From an uncultured Pelagibacteraceae bacterium (GTDB lineage: Bacteria > Pseudomonadota > Alphaproteobacteria > Pelagibacterales > Pelagibacteraceae), in the NCBI GenBank assembly GCA_902615975.1, contig CACMRC010000002.1, positions 106,212 to 170,211 on the forward strand: a stretch of DNA of 64,000 nucleotides. Reading direction: 5' to 3'. A program made the translations under genes and the position numbers. Positions 62,908 to 64,000 of the stretch are shown here, piece after piece (within the stretch, counting starts at the first letter, position 1; each line of letters begins with the position of its first letter). The notes under the pieces are model-generated. The model was not told the DNA's origin and did not search any database. It worked only from the letters and a program-made list of their open reading frames with translations.

Positions 62908-62984
62908 GGGGGTGTAGCTCAGTTGGTTAGAGCGATCGCCTGTCACGCGATAGGTCGAGGGTTCGAGTCCCTTCACTCCCGCCA
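62908..62984 (+). tRNA. tRNA-Asp (anticodon GTC)
   Basis: 77 bases. Acceptor GGGGGTG pairs with CACTCCC; D arm GCTCAGTTGGTTAGAGC; anticodon loop CTGTCAC with GTC; T arm GGTTCGAGTCC; CCA encoded at 62982-62984. It is cotranscribed with tRNA-Val, with an 11-base spacer. Confidence 0.96.
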
Positions 62985-63141
62985 CTTTTTATCGATTCTG
63001 TAATAAAATAACTAAACTATTGATATTGTTATGTTTTTCAGCGTACTTACTGTAAATCACTGAATTTATTGACTTTTTTTTTATTAAAAATGTGACGTAT
63101 CTACACTTCAACAAGAAATAAAAACTGATATATAGTCACGC

Positions 63142-63510
63142 ATGTTATCTGATTTTCTTAAAGATTACTTACCGATAATAATTTTTCTTATCATAGCTCT
63201 AGGGTTGAGTTGTGCATTTGTGGTAATTAATTTTATTCTATCGCCGAAAAAACCTGATCCAGAAAAACTTTCAGCTTATGAATGTGGATTTGAACCTTTT
63301 GAAGATTCTAGACTTGAGTTTGATGTTAGATTTTATTTAGTTGCAATCTTGTTTATCATTTTTGATTTAGAGATAGCATTTTTATTTCCTTGGGCAATTT
63401 CTCTAGGCAATATCGGATTACTTGGTTTTTCATCAATGATGATTTTTTTATTCATTCTTACAGTTGGTTTTATTTATGAATGGAAAAAAGGCGCTTTAGA
63501 TTGGGAATAA
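63142..63510 (+). CDS. nuoA: NADH-quinone oxidoreductase subunit A
   Basis: 122 residues with three membrane helices. The conserved [12 protein letters not shown] loop at about 46-57 and the [10 protein letters not shown] helix are the subunit signature (complex I ND3). It begins the nuo operon, whose next gene starts 12 bases later. Confidence 0.96.
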   Translation: MLSDFLKDYLPIIIFLIIALGLSCAFVVINFILSPKKPDPEKLSAYECGFEPFEDSRLEFDVRFYLVAILFIIFDLEIAFLFPWAISLGNIGLLGFSSMMIFLFILTVGFIYEWKKGALDWE

Positions 63511-63522
63511 AATTAAATATTA

Positions 63523-64000
63523 ATGAATAATAAAATAGATCAAGTTCCAGAGGAATTTAAACAACTTGCAGATGATTTTAGCAAGAATGGTTTTATAACT
63601 ACATCTCTTGATAATTTAATTAATTGGTCAAGATCAGGATCACTCCATTGGATGACATTTGGTCTTGCTTGTTGCGCAGTTGAGATGATGCAAACTTCCA
63701 TGCCAAGATATGATCTTGAAAGATTTGGTGCAGCGCCAAGAGCTTCGCCAAGACAATCTGATGTAATGATTGTAGCTGGAACCTTAACTAATAAAATGGC
63801 ACCGGCTCTTAGAAAAGTTTACGATCAAATGCCAGAACCCAGATACGTAATTTCGATGGGAAGTTGCGCTAATGGTGGTGGTTATTATCATTATTCTTAC
63901 TCAGTTGTAAGAGGTTGTGATCGAATTGTACCAGTAGATGTTTATGTACCAGGGTGCCCACCTTCTGCTGAAGCTTTATTATATGGAATACTTCAATTAC
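63523..64000 (+). CDS. nuoB: NADH-quinone oxidoreductase subunit B (partial)
   Basis: The open frame starts at ATG 63523 and runs to the window edge (about 159 residues). The N2 cluster cysteines are visible: the tandem pair in [11 protein letters not shown], the Cys in [10 protein letters not shown] and the one in [10 protein letters not shown]. The C-terminal end lies outside the window. Confidence 0.96.
   Translation, partial: MNNKIDQVPEEFKQLADDFSKNGFITTSLDNLINWSRSGSLHWMTFGLACCAVEMMQTSMPRYDLERFGAAPRASPRQSDVMIVAGTLTNKMAPALRKVYDQMPEPRYVISMGSCANGGGYYHYSYSVVRGCDRIVPVDVYVPGCPPSAEALLYGILQL

Noticed and set aside
1..64000. Prophage, insertion sequence, CRISPR or toxin-antitoxin content
   Set aside because: No integrase, transposase, repeat-spacer array or toxin-antitoxin pair is visible anywhere.

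Overview
The window is chromosomal DNA from a streamlined alphaproteobacterium of the SAR11 clade (Candidatus Pelagibacter or a close relative). The evidence is the very AT-rich sequence, genes that abut or overlap by a few bases, a TPP riboswitch directly in front of a sodium:solute symporter of the ThiV type, an aprM-aprB-aprA adenylylsulfate reductase operon next to sulfonate-degradation genes, tandem ammonium transporters, and the alphaproteobacterial block tig-clpP-clpX-lon-tRNAs-nuoAB. I see no phage, insertion sequence or CRISPR array. No gene-free stretch exceeds about 250 bases, and most of the larger gaps hold small open frames of 27 to 57 codons, described below.

Layout. 1-3050: the end of an unidentified gene, then a sugar-oxidation set (SDR dehydrogenase, aldose 1-epimerase, Gfo/Idh/MocA oxidoreductase). 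3100-5840: pentapeptide-repeat protein, a small unknown, TPP riboswitch plus thiV, periplasmic thioredoxin-like protein. 5900-10370: YadGH-like ABC exporter, a small membrane protein, GNAT, a frameshifted TauE/SafE gene, an unknown, a SOUL protein and a beta-carbonic-anhydrase-like protein. 10371-14164: ybbP-ybbA divergent from tesA with overlapping start codons. 14188-18660: sugar epimerase, TPR protein, YedK/HMCES, YajQ, RseP, HU. 18804-21680: two amtB genes separated by strong hairpins. 21679-27535: Bcp, a possible glycosyltransferase, rhodanese, DsbA-like isomerase, ABA4-like membrane protein, RecX-like protein, CysQ, DUF3553, MnmA. 27608-32853: cystathionine beta-lyase-like enzyme, MFS transporter, pabB-pabA-pabC (folate p-aminobenzoate), HIT hydrolase.

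32969-43584 is the metabolic centrepiece. Xsc and SuyAB release sulfite from C2 and C3 sulfonates. AprMBA can oxidise sulfite to APS, and a TauE/SafE and a YeiH-family protein probably export sulfite or sulfate. An unknown 116-residue protein and an unannotated 48-residue membrane protein sit inside this cluster, as does a FAD-dependent oxidoreductase that may feed Xsc.

43581-52933: M23 peptidase, SDR, TerC, GMC oxidoreductase, a TRAP transporter with a terminator-like hairpin between the binding-protein and permease genes, an NCS1 permease and another SDR, together an uptake and oxidation module of unknown substrate. 53014-56494: small housekeeping and unknown genes (DUF3047, YbgC, family-5 uracil-DNA glycosylase, histidine phosphatase, DUF1289). 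56596-64000: tRNA-Leu, tig, clpP, clpX, lon, tRNA-Val, tRNA-Asp, nuoA and the start of nuoB.

Nothing here is plainly a new defence or mobile system. The best candidates for undescribed biology are the two unknown proteins in the sulfite island, the set of small membrane proteins in former gaps, the hairpin-rich spacer between the amtB genes, the GC-rich codon patch inside dctM, and the PIAGT (rather than PIKGT) motif in the PabB-like synthase.
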